Shown here: positions 9,144-17,990 of the stretch, in pieces
How the letters are laid out: every line of letters begins with the position of its first letter
Position numbering within the stretch: position 1 is the first letter of the stretch
From: Flavobacterium sp.
Lineage (GTDB): Bacteria > Bacteroidota > Bacteroidia > Flavobacteriales > Flavobacteriaceae
NCBI GenBank assembly: GCA_024644805.1
Contig: JAHEHC010000011.1
Location: 1-32,044, forward strand
Direction: 5' to 3'
DNA: 32,044 nt
Made by a program: the position numbers and the translations under genes
The notes under the pieces: generated by a model
What the model was told of the DNA's origin: nothing
What the model saw: only the letters and a program-made list of their open reading frames with translations
Database searches by the model: none

Positions 9144-9878
9144 ATGAATACTACAATAAAACTATCATTGGCTTTCACGTTCCTGTTTATCAATATAAGC
9201 CTTGTAAACGCTCAGGTTTTTGGAAATAAAAAAATAACCGGAAATAATAATATCGTAACAAAAACGGTAAATACTTCTGAGTATAATGCCATAGATGTTA
9301 CGGGATCCATGAATGTTGAGCTGGTGAGCGGAAAAGAAGGAGATATCAAAGTGACCACTGACGAAAACCTTCATGAGTATCTAGTGATCGAATCAAAAAA
9401 CGGGACACTTGAGATAACAACTAAAAAGAATGTTTCCCTGAGAACTAAAAAAGGGATCCATGTCACCGTTCCATTTGAGGACATCGATGATCTTACTTTA
9501 ACAGGATCTGGAGATATAAAAACAAAAAACACCATTAAAACGTCTTCCTTTGATGTTGAACTAACAGGATCTGGAGATATTCTTCTCGATATTGAAGCAG
9601 GCGAAATTGATGCCAAGGTCACAGGAAGCGGAGATCTTATACTAGCAGGTAGCGTAACAGACTTTGAGGTTAAGGTGACTGGCAGTGGAGATTTCAAAGG
9701 AAGTGAACTCTCTTCTACGAACACCCAGGTTTATGTTTCCGGTTCAGGTAGTGCTAAGGTTAATGCTTCAAGTAGTATCAAAGCTCGTGTAAATGGTTCA
9801 GGAGATGTCCGTTATTCAGGGAATCCAGAGTACAGTGATACCAAGGTCATGGGATCCGGAACGATAAAATCTAACTAA
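9144..9878 (+). CDS. Head GIN domain-containing (DUF2807) putative auto-transporter adhesin
   Basis: 244 aa with signal peptide. 'YNAIDVTGSMNVELVSGKEGDIKVTTDENL...' followed by serial 'LTGSGDI..' repeats. Confidence 0.85.
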   Translation: MNTTIKLSLAFTFLFINISLVNAQVFGNKKITGNNNIVTKTVNTSEYNAIDVTGSMNVELVSGKEGDIKVTTDENLHEYLVIESKNGTLEITTKKNVSLRTKKGIHVTVPFEDIDDLTLTGSGDIKTKNTIKTSSFDVELTGSGDILLDIEAGEIDAKVTGSGDLILAGSVTDFEVKVTGSGDFKGSELSSTNTQVYVSGSGSAKVNASSSIKARVNGSGDVRYSGNPEYSDTKVMGSGTIKSN

Positions 9879-9894
9879 AACTAAACTGATCAAT

Positions 9895-9929
9895 AAAAAA
9901 AGCCATTCGAATTATCGAATGGCTTTTTT
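9895..9929. terminator. Bidirectional intrinsic terminator between convergent genes
   Basis: AAAAAA-AGCCATTCGA-ATTA-TCGAATGGCT-TTTTT: perfect 10-bp stem with A/T flanks on both sides. Confidence 0.92.
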
Positions 9930-9953
9930 ATTTTTATATTTTTTTTTAAAAAA

Positions 9954-11342
9954 TTATTGAACTACTACTAGAAAGGCTCCGTTAGTTATCGTATAAGTTG
10001 TCTGATCTTCATTGGCAGGGTCGGTTGCAATAAACTGGAATACTCCTTCAAAGACCCCGGTATCTGGATCAATTGTGTTTATGGTCAGCGATCCTGGATC
10101 TGAACTATAAGCAATTGAATTTCCTATATCGGGTGTGAAATAACCTATCTTTTCATCTCCAACAACGATCTCTGAACTCATCAAATGAGTTCCTTCAGTA
10201 ATATCAGCAGGGAAGACTAAGGTCATTCTTTGATTGTTTTCAGTATCTATCGCCTGAATGATTATTACCGGGATATCATTGATCACGTTTTGTATCGCTG
10301 TGATCTGATCCGGTATATAGGCTTCACTATCGATATCGGCCGAAAATGTATTGGTTATTATTGAAAGATTCAGATTCAGTAAGGTAAAGCTTCCTTCTGT
10401 AACCTCGACAATTGAAGGATCTTGCCCCAGTGGATCGGTTCCGGTGAATTCAAAGGTGCCGACAACCGTTCCGGTATTTCCGTCCATCTCTGTAATGGTC
10501 AATGTTCCTGGATTAGAAGTAAGATTCTCAGCTCCCATGTTGGCGTTATAAGAACCAATTATTTCAGTTCCATTGGAAATGGATTGCATATCAAAGGTAC
10601 CAACACCAATAGTTTCTGGGAAATCGATCCTGATCCGTTCTCCACTGCTTTCTTTTGTGGCAATGACACTGATCATGGATACTCCAGCCACCATAGGTTG
10701 CGTTACAACGATAGTATCAGGTGTAAAAAAAACATCATCCACCTTAGCAAAAAATTGATCTGTAGGCTCGGCAACTTCGATGGTATATTCTATTGAATTG
10801 AACGAGCCTTGGGTAATTTCTATAGTTTCGATCGTAGGATTTCCACTTTCATCTAAAATTGGATTTCCATCCGAGTCCAATTCCAATCGAGCTCCGGTAA
10901 AGTTGAATGTTCCTGAAAGAGTCAACAGTTCAGGATCCATCTCGGTCAAGGTCAGTTCTCCTGTTCCTTCAAGAGCTGCATCAGTCGTATATGGATTTAA
11001 CAGTTCGACTCCATCGATATAGATCCCGCTATTTAGTGTCCCCAAACCGGCAGTGATATCAAAAGTTCCCACTCCTGGATTTTCAATGGTGAAAATGATA
11101 CTTTCTCCGGTATCTGTAATGGTTCCGGTTATGATCAGGATATCCTCAAGAGTTAGAATACCACTGGCTTCAATTGCTATAACAGCCGTTTCTCCAATTG
11201 TGGCAACAAATTGCCCCTCCTCTGCTGTAATGACATCCTCATCCTGTACAAAATCACCTTCAAGAGGTTCATTGTCACAAGAACTGAAACTAAAAGCTAT
11301 AACAAGGAATAGAATCCAATGGAATAGTTGAATCTTTTTCAT
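9954..11342 (-). CDS. Lipoprotein with about three tandem beta-rich modules (DUF6252-like)
   Basis: Signal peptide with lipobox 'MKKIQLFHWILFLVIAFSFSSC|DNEP' from 11342. Repeated pattern '..GxL(T/S)ITEMD..TGxVxGxFxFTGTDP...TxGSF'. The ORF track's longer start at 11435 is unlikely. Confidence 0.65.
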   Translation of the reverse strand: MKKIQLFHWILFLVIAFSFSSCDNEPLEGDFVQDEDVITAEEGQFVATIGETAVIAIEASGILTLEDILIITGTITDTGESIIFTIENPGVGTFDITAGLGTLNSGIYIDGVELLNPYTTDAALEGTGELTLTEMDPELLTLSGTFNFTGARLELDSDGNPILDESGNPTIETIEITQGSFNSIEYTIEVAEPTDQFFAKVDDVFFTPDTIVVTQPMVAGVSMISVIATKESSGERIRIDFPETIGVGTFDMQSISNGTEIIGSYNANMGAENLTSNPGTLTITEMDGNTGTVVGTFEFTGTDPLGQDPSIVEVTEGSFTLLNLNLSIITNTFSADIDSEAYIPDQITAIQNVINDIPVIIIQAIDTENNQRMTLVFPADITEGTHLMSSEIVVGDEKIGYFTPDIGNSIAYSSDPGSLTINTIDPDTGVFEGVFQFIATDPANEDQTTYTITNGAFLVVVQ

Positions 11343-11400
11343 AAGTAAGTAGTTTTCTTTGGTAATAACAGCAAACATAACTAAAAATTGTGAGTATTGA

Positions 11401-12711
11401 TTATTTCTTTTTAACCCTAAACAATAAAATTCCACCGATAATGAAGAATAAGAGAAGGAAAAGAATTGAATTTCGCATGTTACCGGTCACTTGGTCTATT
11501 AAGCCATAGATCAGCATTCCGATCACGATACCAATTTTTTCAGTAACATCGTAAAAACTGAAATAGGAGGTCGTATCTCTAGTTTCCGGCAGAAACTTGG
11601 AATAGGTCGATCGTGATAAGGCCTGAATACCACCCATGACCATTCCCACGATTCCTGCAGTCACATAGAATTGAAATGGCGTTTCGATAAAGAAGGCAAT
11701 GATACAGATCATGGCCCAAATTCCATTGATGACGATCAGTGTTGGAATATTCCCAAACCTTTCAGATGATCTTGATGTCAATATAGCACCCATAATAGCT
11801 ACCAATTGAATGATCAGTATACTGGATATGAGCCCGATGGTCTTTTCTTCTATTCCTCCCCATGCGATCTCCTGTTCTCCAAAATAAGCTGCGACCAGCA
11901 TCACGGTCTGAACAGCCATACTATATACAAAGAATGCCGACAAATACCTCTTTAAGATCCTATTATCAGATAATGAACGGTATACACCCTGAAGTTCCCG
12001 GAATCCATCAAAGATAATTTTTCGGGTAACCTTATTGTTTGATTTATTTCCCTTGGGAAGATGATAAAAAGTATATTGACTGAACAACACCCACCAAATC
12101 CCAACAGAAATAAATGAATATTGCATGGCCTTCATCTTTGCAGTCCCCCCTTCACCCAATCCAAATTTTTCAGGGAGCATGATCATAGCCAGATTGAAGA
12201 GCAATAAGATCACACTTCCAATATATCCAAACGAAAATCCTCTGGCACTTACCCAGTCTTGTTGTTCTGGATAGGCAACATCTGGCAAATAGGAATTATA
12301 GAATACCCAGCTGCTCCAGAATCCAACTACTGCTAAGAAATAGAATAGCAAACTTAGGTAGATGTGTTCAAGATCAAAGAAATAGAGTCCCATACATGAT
12401 AGTGCACCCAGGTAACAGAAAAACTTCATAAAGATCTTCTTATTACCAACAAAATCAGCAATCCCAGATAATAATGGAATTAATAATGAAACAACAATAA
12501 AAGCTGCAGCAGTCGTGTAGCTTATCAGCGGAGTACTTCGTATATTTCCTCCGAAAACGACTACTGTCTCTATTTCGGCGGCATTAAAAAGTGCCTGATA
12601 GTATATGGGAAAAACAGCTGAAGCTATAACCAGATTATAAACTGAGTTTGCCCAATCGTAGAACGCCCAAGCATTGAGTAATTTTTTACTTCCCTTTTTT
12701 AATTCGGCCAT
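11401..12711 (-). CDS. MFS transporter, UMF1-like family
   Basis: 436 aa, about 12 TM segments. 'LLNAWAFYDWANSVYNLVI', 'GIQALSRSTYSKFLPE'. Confidence 0.85.
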   Translation of the reverse strand: MAELKKGSKKLLNAWAFYDWANSVYNLVIASAVFPIYYQALFNAAEIETVVVFGGNIRSTPLISYTTAAAFIVVSLLIPLLSGIADFVGNKKIFMKFFCYLGALSCMGLYFFDLEHIYLSLLFYFLAVVGFWSSWVFYNSYLPDVAYPEQQDWVSARGFSFGYIGSVILLLFNLAMIMLPEKFGLGEGGTAKMKAMQYSFISVGIWWVLFSQYTFYHLPKGNKSNNKVTRKIIFDGFRELQGVYRSLSDNRILKRYLSAFFVYSMAVQTVMLVAAYFGEQEIAWGGIEEKTIGLISSILIIQLVAIMGAILTSRSSERFGNIPTLIVINGIWAMICIIAFFIETPFQFYVTAGIVGMVMGGIQALSRSTYSKFLPETRDTTSYFSFYDVTEKIGIVIGMLIYGLIDQVTGNMRNSILFLLLFFIIGGILLFRVKKK

Positions 12712-12795
12712 AGGTAAAAGAAACTGCCTTTAATAAGACAGCTTCTAAAATAGTAAAATATATTTACTGTTATCGAATTGATCTCTATAGATAAT

Positions 12796-13617
12796 TTATT
12801 GTCGTTTAAACGAAGTTACCCCAAACTTTCTGGCTTCCGCTTTTGCTCCTTGAACCCAGGATTTTATTTCATTGATCCTCCTGTCATTAGATGGGTGGGT
12901 ACTTAAAAATTCAGGTGGTGCATCCCCTCCATTTGCTTTCATCCTTACCCAAAGATTGGCTGCTTCCATGGGTTCATAACCGGCTATTGCCATTAAAGTA
13001 AGTCCAATCCTATCGGCTTCACTTTCATGTGATCTGCTGAACGGTAACATGACACCCACTGTCGATCCAATTCCATAGGCATCATTAAAGATTTGTTGGT
13101 TTTCGGGATCATTACTCAATGCCACATTTCCAGCTACAGCACCTAACATTTGTAATTGACCGGCGCTCATCCTTTGTTGCCCGTGATTGGCCAGAGCGTG
13201 GGCTACCTCATGTCCCATAACAGCCGCAATCCCTACCTCTCCTTGAGTGATAGGAAGTATTCCGGTATAAAAAACGATTTTACCACCGGGCATGCACCAG
13301 GCGTTCACAGCCTTATCCTCAACCAAGTTATATTCCCAACGATAATCCTTTAAATAACCTGCATAGCCATTTGCGGTCAAATAGCGTTCTGCGGCTACAG
13401 CGATCTTTTGACCAACATTTTGAATCATTCTTGAATCTGGAGTGTCTTTGATGACTTTATGCTCAGCTAAAAATTGTTCATATTGTTGAAATGCCATTGG
13501 CAAGATCTGAGAGTTTGGAACCAATGCCAACGTTTGTTTTCCCGTAAATGGGTTGGTGCTACATGCTAAAAAAAGAGCGAAAACAAATAGCAAAGAGAGC
13601 GTTTTTTTAAGTTTCAT
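12796..13617 (-). CDS. M48 family metallopeptidase (lipoprotein)
   Basis: Lipobox 'LFALFLAC|STNPFTGKQTL', HExxH 'MGHEVAHALANHGQQRMS', downstream 'ESEADRIGLTLMAIAGYEP', 'STHPSNDRRINEI'. Confidence 0.92.
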   Translation of the reverse strand: MKLKKTLSLLFVFALFLACSTNPFTGKQTLALVPNSQILPMAFQQYEQFLAEHKVIKDTPDSRMIQNVGQKIAVAAERYLTANGYAGYLKDYRWEYNLVEDKAVNAWCMPGGKIVFYTGILPITQGEVGIAAVMGHEVAHALANHGQQRMSAGQLQMLGAVAGNVALSNDPENQQIFNDAYGIGSTVGVMLPFSRSHESEADRIGLTLMAIAGYEPMEAANLWVRMKANGGDAPPEFLSTHPSNDRRINEIKSWVQGAKAEARKFGVTSFKRQ

Positions 13618-13776
13618 AATGGTTTGGATTTTGTATTTTAAAGATACAATTTTATTTAACTAATTATGCAATGAAACAATTTCCATACCATTCTAAATTT
13701 ACCTTACATTTACGTTTTCTATTTATTGAATTATTTTGGAACGACTTTTGTAAACACCTAAACTAAATATTTTATT

Positions 13777-14289
13777 ATGAAAAATCTTATACTAATTATT
13801 GCAGTTTCTTCGACATTATTATTCTCATCCTGCGAAGGGCCACAGGGCCCTCCCGGTGCAAATGGGGTCAACATTCTCGGGCAAGTCTTTGAGGTAACCA
13901 TCAATTTCACACCAAATAATGGTTACAGCAGGTTGATCACTTTTCCCAACAATATAGAAGTTTATGAATCGGATGTAGTATTGGTCTATCTTTTAGAGGA
14001 ATCAATACCCGGTAATGGAGGTCCTATAGATGTCTGGAGTCAATTACCACAAACCTATTTTCTAAATCAGGGAACCTTATTATACACATTCGATCATACT
14101 TTCCTGGATGTGAATATTTTCCTTGACGGAGATTTTGATCTTGGAACGTTAGGTCCAGCTTATACCGACGACCAAGTCTTTAGAATTGCTGTCGTTCCTT
14201 CTGAATTTGGAACCACAGAACTTTCTATGGATGAACTATTGGATCATCTTGAGATCGAAACAACAGATATAATCAATTTAGAGTTCTAA
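13777..14289 (+). CDS. Hypothetical lipoprotein with a short collagen-like G-x-y tract after the lipobox Cys
   Basis: 170 aa. 'MKNLILIIAVSSTLLFSSC|EGPQGPPGANG'. Confidence 0.65.
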   Translation: MKNLILIIAVSSTLLFSSCEGPQGPPGANGVNILGQVFEVTINFTPNNGYSRLITFPNNIEVYESDVVLVYLLEESIPGNGGPIDVWSQLPQTYFLNQGTLLYTFDHTFLDVNIFLDGDFDLGTLGPAYTDDQVFRIAVVPSEFGTTELSMDELLDHLEIETTDIINLEF

Positions 14290-14290
14290 T

Positions 14291-14773
14291 ATGCGAAAAC
14301 TTCTCTTAATACTGATTTGTAGCATCGTATTTGGATGTAATTCAAAGGCACAGGAGACCCGGTCAAAGAAACAATTTCCACTTACCAAAACGGAAGCTGA
14401 ATGGAAGGCACAGCTTACTGAGCTAGAATATCATGTATTGCGAAACGGAGGCACCGAAAGAGCTTTTACCAGCGAATTCAATGAAAATAAAAGGGCTGGA
14501 GTATATGCTTGCAAAGCTTGTGGCACAGCACTATTCAAAAGTGACTATAAATATGACAGCAAGAGTGGATGGCCAAGCTTCGACCGGGCAATTGCAGGCA
14601 ATGTAGCTTATTCGGTAGATTATGAAATTGGATATGCACGGACTGAAGAGCATTGTGCTAATTGTGGTGGACATTTAGGTCATGTTTTTGATGATGGCCC
14701 ACCAGAAACTACTGGTAAAAGGCATTGTGTGAATGGTGTTTCTCTAATCTTTATTCCAAAGACCATTGATTAA
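14291..14773 (+). CDS. msrB: Peptide-methionine (R)-S-oxide reductase MsrB, predicted exported lipoprotein
   Basis: Lipobox 'LILICSIVFGC|NSKAQ'. CxxC pairs 'CKAC' and 'CANC', 'SGWPSF', 'GHLGHVFDDGP', catalytic 'RHCVNG'. Confidence 0.92.
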   Translation: MRKLLLILICSIVFGCNSKAQETRSKKQFPLTKTEAEWKAQLTELEYHVLRNGGTERAFTSEFNENKRAGVYACKACGTALFKSDYKYDSKSGWPSFDRAIAGNVAYSVDYEIGYARTEEHCANCGGHLGHVFDDGPPETTGKRHCVNGVSLIFIPKTID

Positions 14774-15164
14774 AAAAGATTTCCCCTTCAAAAAATCCGA
14801 ATCCGATTGGAAAAGGGATTTGGATGAAACCCGATTTCATATTCTTCGTGAAAAAGGAACAGAACGTCCCTTTTCAGGAGAATATAATTTGCATTTTGAT
14901 AAAGGCACCTATACCTGTGGTGCCTGTCATATTCCCTTGTTCAATAGCGATCAAAAATTTGAAAGTGGATGCGGTTGGCCCTCCTTTGATGATGCTATTG
15001 AGGAAGCTGTAACCTATCTACTCGATAAAAGTCATGGCATGATGAGGACTGAGATCGTTTGCAGCAATTGTGGCAGTCATTTGGGCCATGTCTTCAATGA
15101 CGGACCAACTAAAACTGGTCAACGCTATTGCGTGAACTCCCTTTCCATAGATTTTAAAAAATAA
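14766..15164 (+). CDS. msrB: Second MsrB, no signal peptide, predicted cytoplasmic (TTG start overlapping upstream msrB)
   Basis: 132 aa. 'CGAC', 'GCGWPSFDDAI', 'CSNCGSHLGHVFNDGP', 'QRYCVNSLSI'. Confidence 0.88.
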   Translation: MIKKDFPFKKSESDWKRDLDETRFHILREKGTERPFSGEYNLHFDKGTYTCGACHIPLFNSDQKFESGCGWPSFDDAIEEAVTYLLDKSHGMMRTEIVCSNCGSHLGHVFNDGPTKTGQRYCVNSLSIDFKK

Positions 15165-15265
15165 TCAAACCCCTGATCAAGTCTTTGATTTTTAATTCTT
15201 TTTTACTTCGTTACATATACATTTTGTAATTTCGTTTTCTGTTAAAAGGATATAATAAATTGGAT

Positions 15266-16642
15266 ATGAATAAATACGATATCATAGTTTTAGGTAGTGG
15301 CCCGGGTGGGTATGTAACAGCAATTCGAGCTTCACAACTTGGATTCAAGACTGCTGTTATCGAAAAAGAGAATTTGGGTGGAGTTTGTTTGAATTGGGGA
15401 TGTATTCCTACCAAAGCCCTATTGAAAAGCGCTCAGGTATTCGATTATCTTAAGCATGCTGAAGACTATGGATTGATCAATAAAGGAGCCGACAAAGACT
15501 TTAGTAAGGTCATTGAACGCAGTCGTGGTGTAGCTGATGGGATGAGCAAAGGAGTTCAGTTTCTCATGAAGAAGAACAAGATCGATGTTATCGAGGGGTT
15601 TGGCAAATTGAAACCCGGAAAGAAAGTAGATGTGGATGGAAAGGAATACAGTGCCGATCATATAATTATAGCAACCGGAGCCAGGTCCAGAGAATTACCC
15701 AATTTAAAGCAAGATGGAAAAAAAGTGATCGGATATCGTGAGGCCATGACCCTTAAGAAACAACCAAAGAGCATGATCGTTGTGGGTAGTGGTGCGATTG
15801 GAGTTGAATTTGCCCATTTTTATAATGCCATGGGAACTGAAGTTACCATTGTTGAGTTCTTACCAACCTTGGTACCATTGGAAGATGAGGAAGTGTCCAA
15901 ACAATTCGCTCGTTCCTTTAAAAAGGCCGGTATCAAGGTAATGACCAGCTCATCGGTTGAGAAAGTTGATAGCAGTGGCAAGATTGTAAAAGCAACTGTG
16001 AAGACCAGTAAAGGTGAGGAAGTTCTTGAAGCAGAGATCGTTCTATCGGCAATTGGCATCAAATCGAATATCGAGAACATCGGATTGGAAGATGTTGGTA
16101 TCGTAACCGATAAGGATAAGATTTTGGTAAATGATTGGTATCAGACCAATATTCCGGGTTATTATGCAATAGGAGATGTAATACCTGGACCTGCATTGGC
16201 TCATGTTGCCTCAGCTGAAGGAATTACCTGTGTTGAAAAGATCAAAGGGTTGGTGGTCGAAGCCATAGACTACGGAAACATACCGGGATGTACCTATGCA
16301 ACGCCAGAGATTGCATCGGTAGGAATGACCGAGGCACAAGCAATAGAGGCCGGTTATGAATTGAAGATCGGTAAGTTCCCTTTCTCTGCCAGTGGAAAGG
16401 CCAGCGCAGCAGGAACCAAAGATGGTTTTGTTAAGGTGATCTTCGATGCTAAATACGGAGAATGGCTTGGTTGCCATATGATCGGTGCCGGAGTTACTGA
16501 TATGATCGCTGAGGCTGTGGTAGCCCGTAAATTGGAAACTACCGGGCATGAAGTATTAAAATCGATACACCCCCATCCAACTATGAGTGAAGCTGTTATG
16601 GAAGCGGTTGCAGACGCCTACGGAGAAGTGATCCATCTGTAA
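15266..16642 (+). CDS. lpdA: Dihydrolipoyl dehydrogenase (E3)
   Basis: 'YDIIVLGSGPGGYVTAIRASQLG', redox-active 'GGVCLNWGCIPTKALL', C-terminal 'SIHPHPTMSEAVMEA'. ATG at 15266 preferred over the TTG at 15260. Confidence 0.97.
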   Translation: MNKYDIIVLGSGPGGYVTAIRASQLGFKTAVIEKENLGGVCLNWGCIPTKALLKSAQVFDYLKHAEDYGLINKGADKDFSKVIERSRGVADGMSKGVQFLMKKNKIDVIEGFGKLKPGKKVDVDGKEYSADHIIIATGARSRELPNLKQDGKKVIGYREAMTLKKQPKSMIVVGSGAIGVEFAHFYNAMGTEVTIVEFLPTLVPLEDEEVSKQFARSFKKAGIKVMTSSSVEKVDSSGKIVKATVKTSKGEEVLEAEIVLSAIGIKSNIENIGLEDVGIVTDKDKILVNDWYQTNIPGYYAIGDVIPGPALAHVASAEGITCVEKIKGLVVEAIDYGNIPGCTYATPEIASVGMTEAQAIEAGYELKIGKFPFSASGKASAAGTKDGFVKVIFDAKYGEWLGCHMIGAGVTDMIAEAVVARKLETTGHEVLKSIHPHPTMSEAVMEAVADAYGEVIHL

Positions 16643-16680
16643 TTAATCTGACTTACTAATCTCAGTTCAAATTTTTATTG

Positions 16681-16780
16681 TCAGGACTAGCGTAGTTTAA
16701 TGTTGTCAGGTCGAGCGCAGTTTATTATTTTCAGGTCGAGCGCAGTTTATTATTGTCAGGTCGAGCGCAGTCGAGACCTT
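16681..16780. repeat. Four head-to-tail copies of a 25-bp repeat
   Basis: TCAGGACTAGCGTAGTTTAATGTTG / TCAGGTCGAGCGCAGTTTATTATTT / TCAGGTCGAGCGCAGTTTATTATTG / TCAGGTCGAGCGCAGTCGAGACCTT. Confidence 0.92.
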
Positions 16781-16842
16781 ATCGTTTTTTGAATTTTAGA
16801 GCATCCTCTCTCCGCACTAGAAGAGCCAATTCGGTTTAACTT

Positions 16843-17256
16843 TTACAAGAAGCTTTGAAGAGCCAATTCATAACTCTGGAGTCCAAATCCAAGTATGATC
16901 CCATTTGCATTTGGGGAGATATAGGAGTGATGCCTGAATTCCTCTCTTGAAAACGTATTTGAAATATGCACTTCTATTACCGGGGTCGTCACGGCCTTCA
17001 CTGCATCACCAATTCCAACCGAGGTGTGGGTGTAAGCAGCAGCATTTAAAATGATCCCATCGAAAGAATAACCTACTTCCTGGATCTTATCGATGATCTC
17101 CCCTTCAATATTGGATTGAAAATGATGCATTTCAACTTCAGAATATTTTTCTTTTAACTGAGAAAAGAATTCATTAAAAGTCTTATCACCATAGATATCG
17201 GTTTCCCGTTTTCCAAGGAGATTGATGTTGGGTCCATTGATGATGATGAGCTTCAT
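16843..17256 (-). CDS. aroQ: Type II 3-dehydroquinate dehydratase
   Basis: 'MKLIIINGPNINLLGKRETDIYG', 'QSNIEGEIIDKIQEVG', 'GIILNAAAYTHTSVGIGDAV', 'EVHISNTFSREEFRHHSYIS'. Start set to the internal Met. Confidence 0.95.
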   Translation of the reverse strand: MKLIIINGPNINLLGKRETDIYGDKTFNEFFSQLKEKYSEVEMHHFQSNIEGEIIDKIQEVGYSFDGIILNAAAYTHTSVGIGDAVKAVTTPVIEVHISNTFSREEFRHHSYISPNANGIILGFGLQSYELALQSFL

Positions 17257-17286
17257 AGGTATAAATGTATCAAATTTTAAGGGCAT

Positions 17287-17313
17287 AAAAAAAGCGAAGA
17301 TACACTTCGCTTT
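17287..17313 (-). terminator. Intrinsic terminator of the 17335-17850 gene
   Basis: AAAGCGAAG-ATACA-CTTCGCTTT perfect 9-bp stem. U-run on the minus strand. Confidence 0.8.
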
Positions 17314-17334
17314 ATATTTCTTGTAATTATATCT

Positions 17335-17850
17335 TTATTTTCCGCCAATGCCAAATTCGACACCTAAAGTAATGATATCCCAGCTTCCTCCATCAATTGC
17401 TACACCCCTGAAAGCTGCTACAATATCGACATCTTCACTGGCGCTATACGACAATCTGGGAGCATAGTAAAAACCACCATCATTACCATCATTCAATCCG
17501 ATTGCGTAACCCAGATCTGCTCCAATATTAAAATTTGGCGCTACAACAAAACGTCCACCTGCTCCAATTGGAATAAAACTCACATCTGGATTGCCATCTT
17601 CTAATATTGTTCCTGGCAACGTTGCCCCGTCATCTCCAAATGAATGAGAGTAGCCTGAGATAGGTCCCACCTGAATACTTTCAGTGATCTCAAATAAATA
17701 TCCCAGATCTACTGCTAATGAGAATACGGAAAAGTCACCAGCATCACCTATTGGGAGACCTGCAGCAATTCCTATCTTAAATTCACCCTGTGCATTCATA
17801 ACAGATAAGCAGAACAATGCACAAAGTGTTAATAAGGTAAATTTTTTCAT
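17335..17850 (-). CDS. Outer-membrane beta-barrel protein
   Basis: Signal peptide; Gly/aromatic-rich alternating strands; ends 'GVEFGIGGK'. Confidence 0.65.
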   Translation of the reverse strand: MKKFTLLTLCALFCLSVMNAQGEFKIGIAAGLPIGDAGDFSVFSLAVDLGYLFEITESIQVGPISGYSHSFGDDGATLPGTILEDGNPDVSFIPIGAGGRFVVAPNFNIGADLGYAIGLNDGNDGGFYYAPRLSYSASEDVDIVAAFRGVAIDGGSWDIITLGVEFGIGGK

Positions 17851-17940
17851 TGTTGTTCGGTTTTTGGTTATTGATAAAAGTATAAAAAATATAGAGAATT
17901 CAATAGTGACAAATATATTTTCATTTCAAACTTGGGTAAA

Positions 17941-17964
17941 AAAAAAAGCGGAGATAAACTCCGC
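17941..17964 (-). terminator. Intrinsic terminator of the 17991-18533 gene
   Basis: GCGGAG-ATAAA-CTCCGC with A-run on + (U-run on minus). Confidence 0.75.
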
Positions 17965-17990
17965 CATTAAAAATCATTTTTTTTGACTTC

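Noticed and set aside
10422-10796. 124-aa + strand ORF inside the tandem-module lipoprotein gene
   Set aside because: Antisense to a well-supported CDS, with no signal or domain character.
15172-15206. ATCAA-GTCT-TTGAT plus T-rich tract as terminator after the second msrB
   Set aside because: Only a 5-bp AT-rich stem; not convincing without transcript data.
16681-16780. Mini CRISPR array
   Set aside because: Repeats are directly abutting with no unique spacers, and no cas genes are present.
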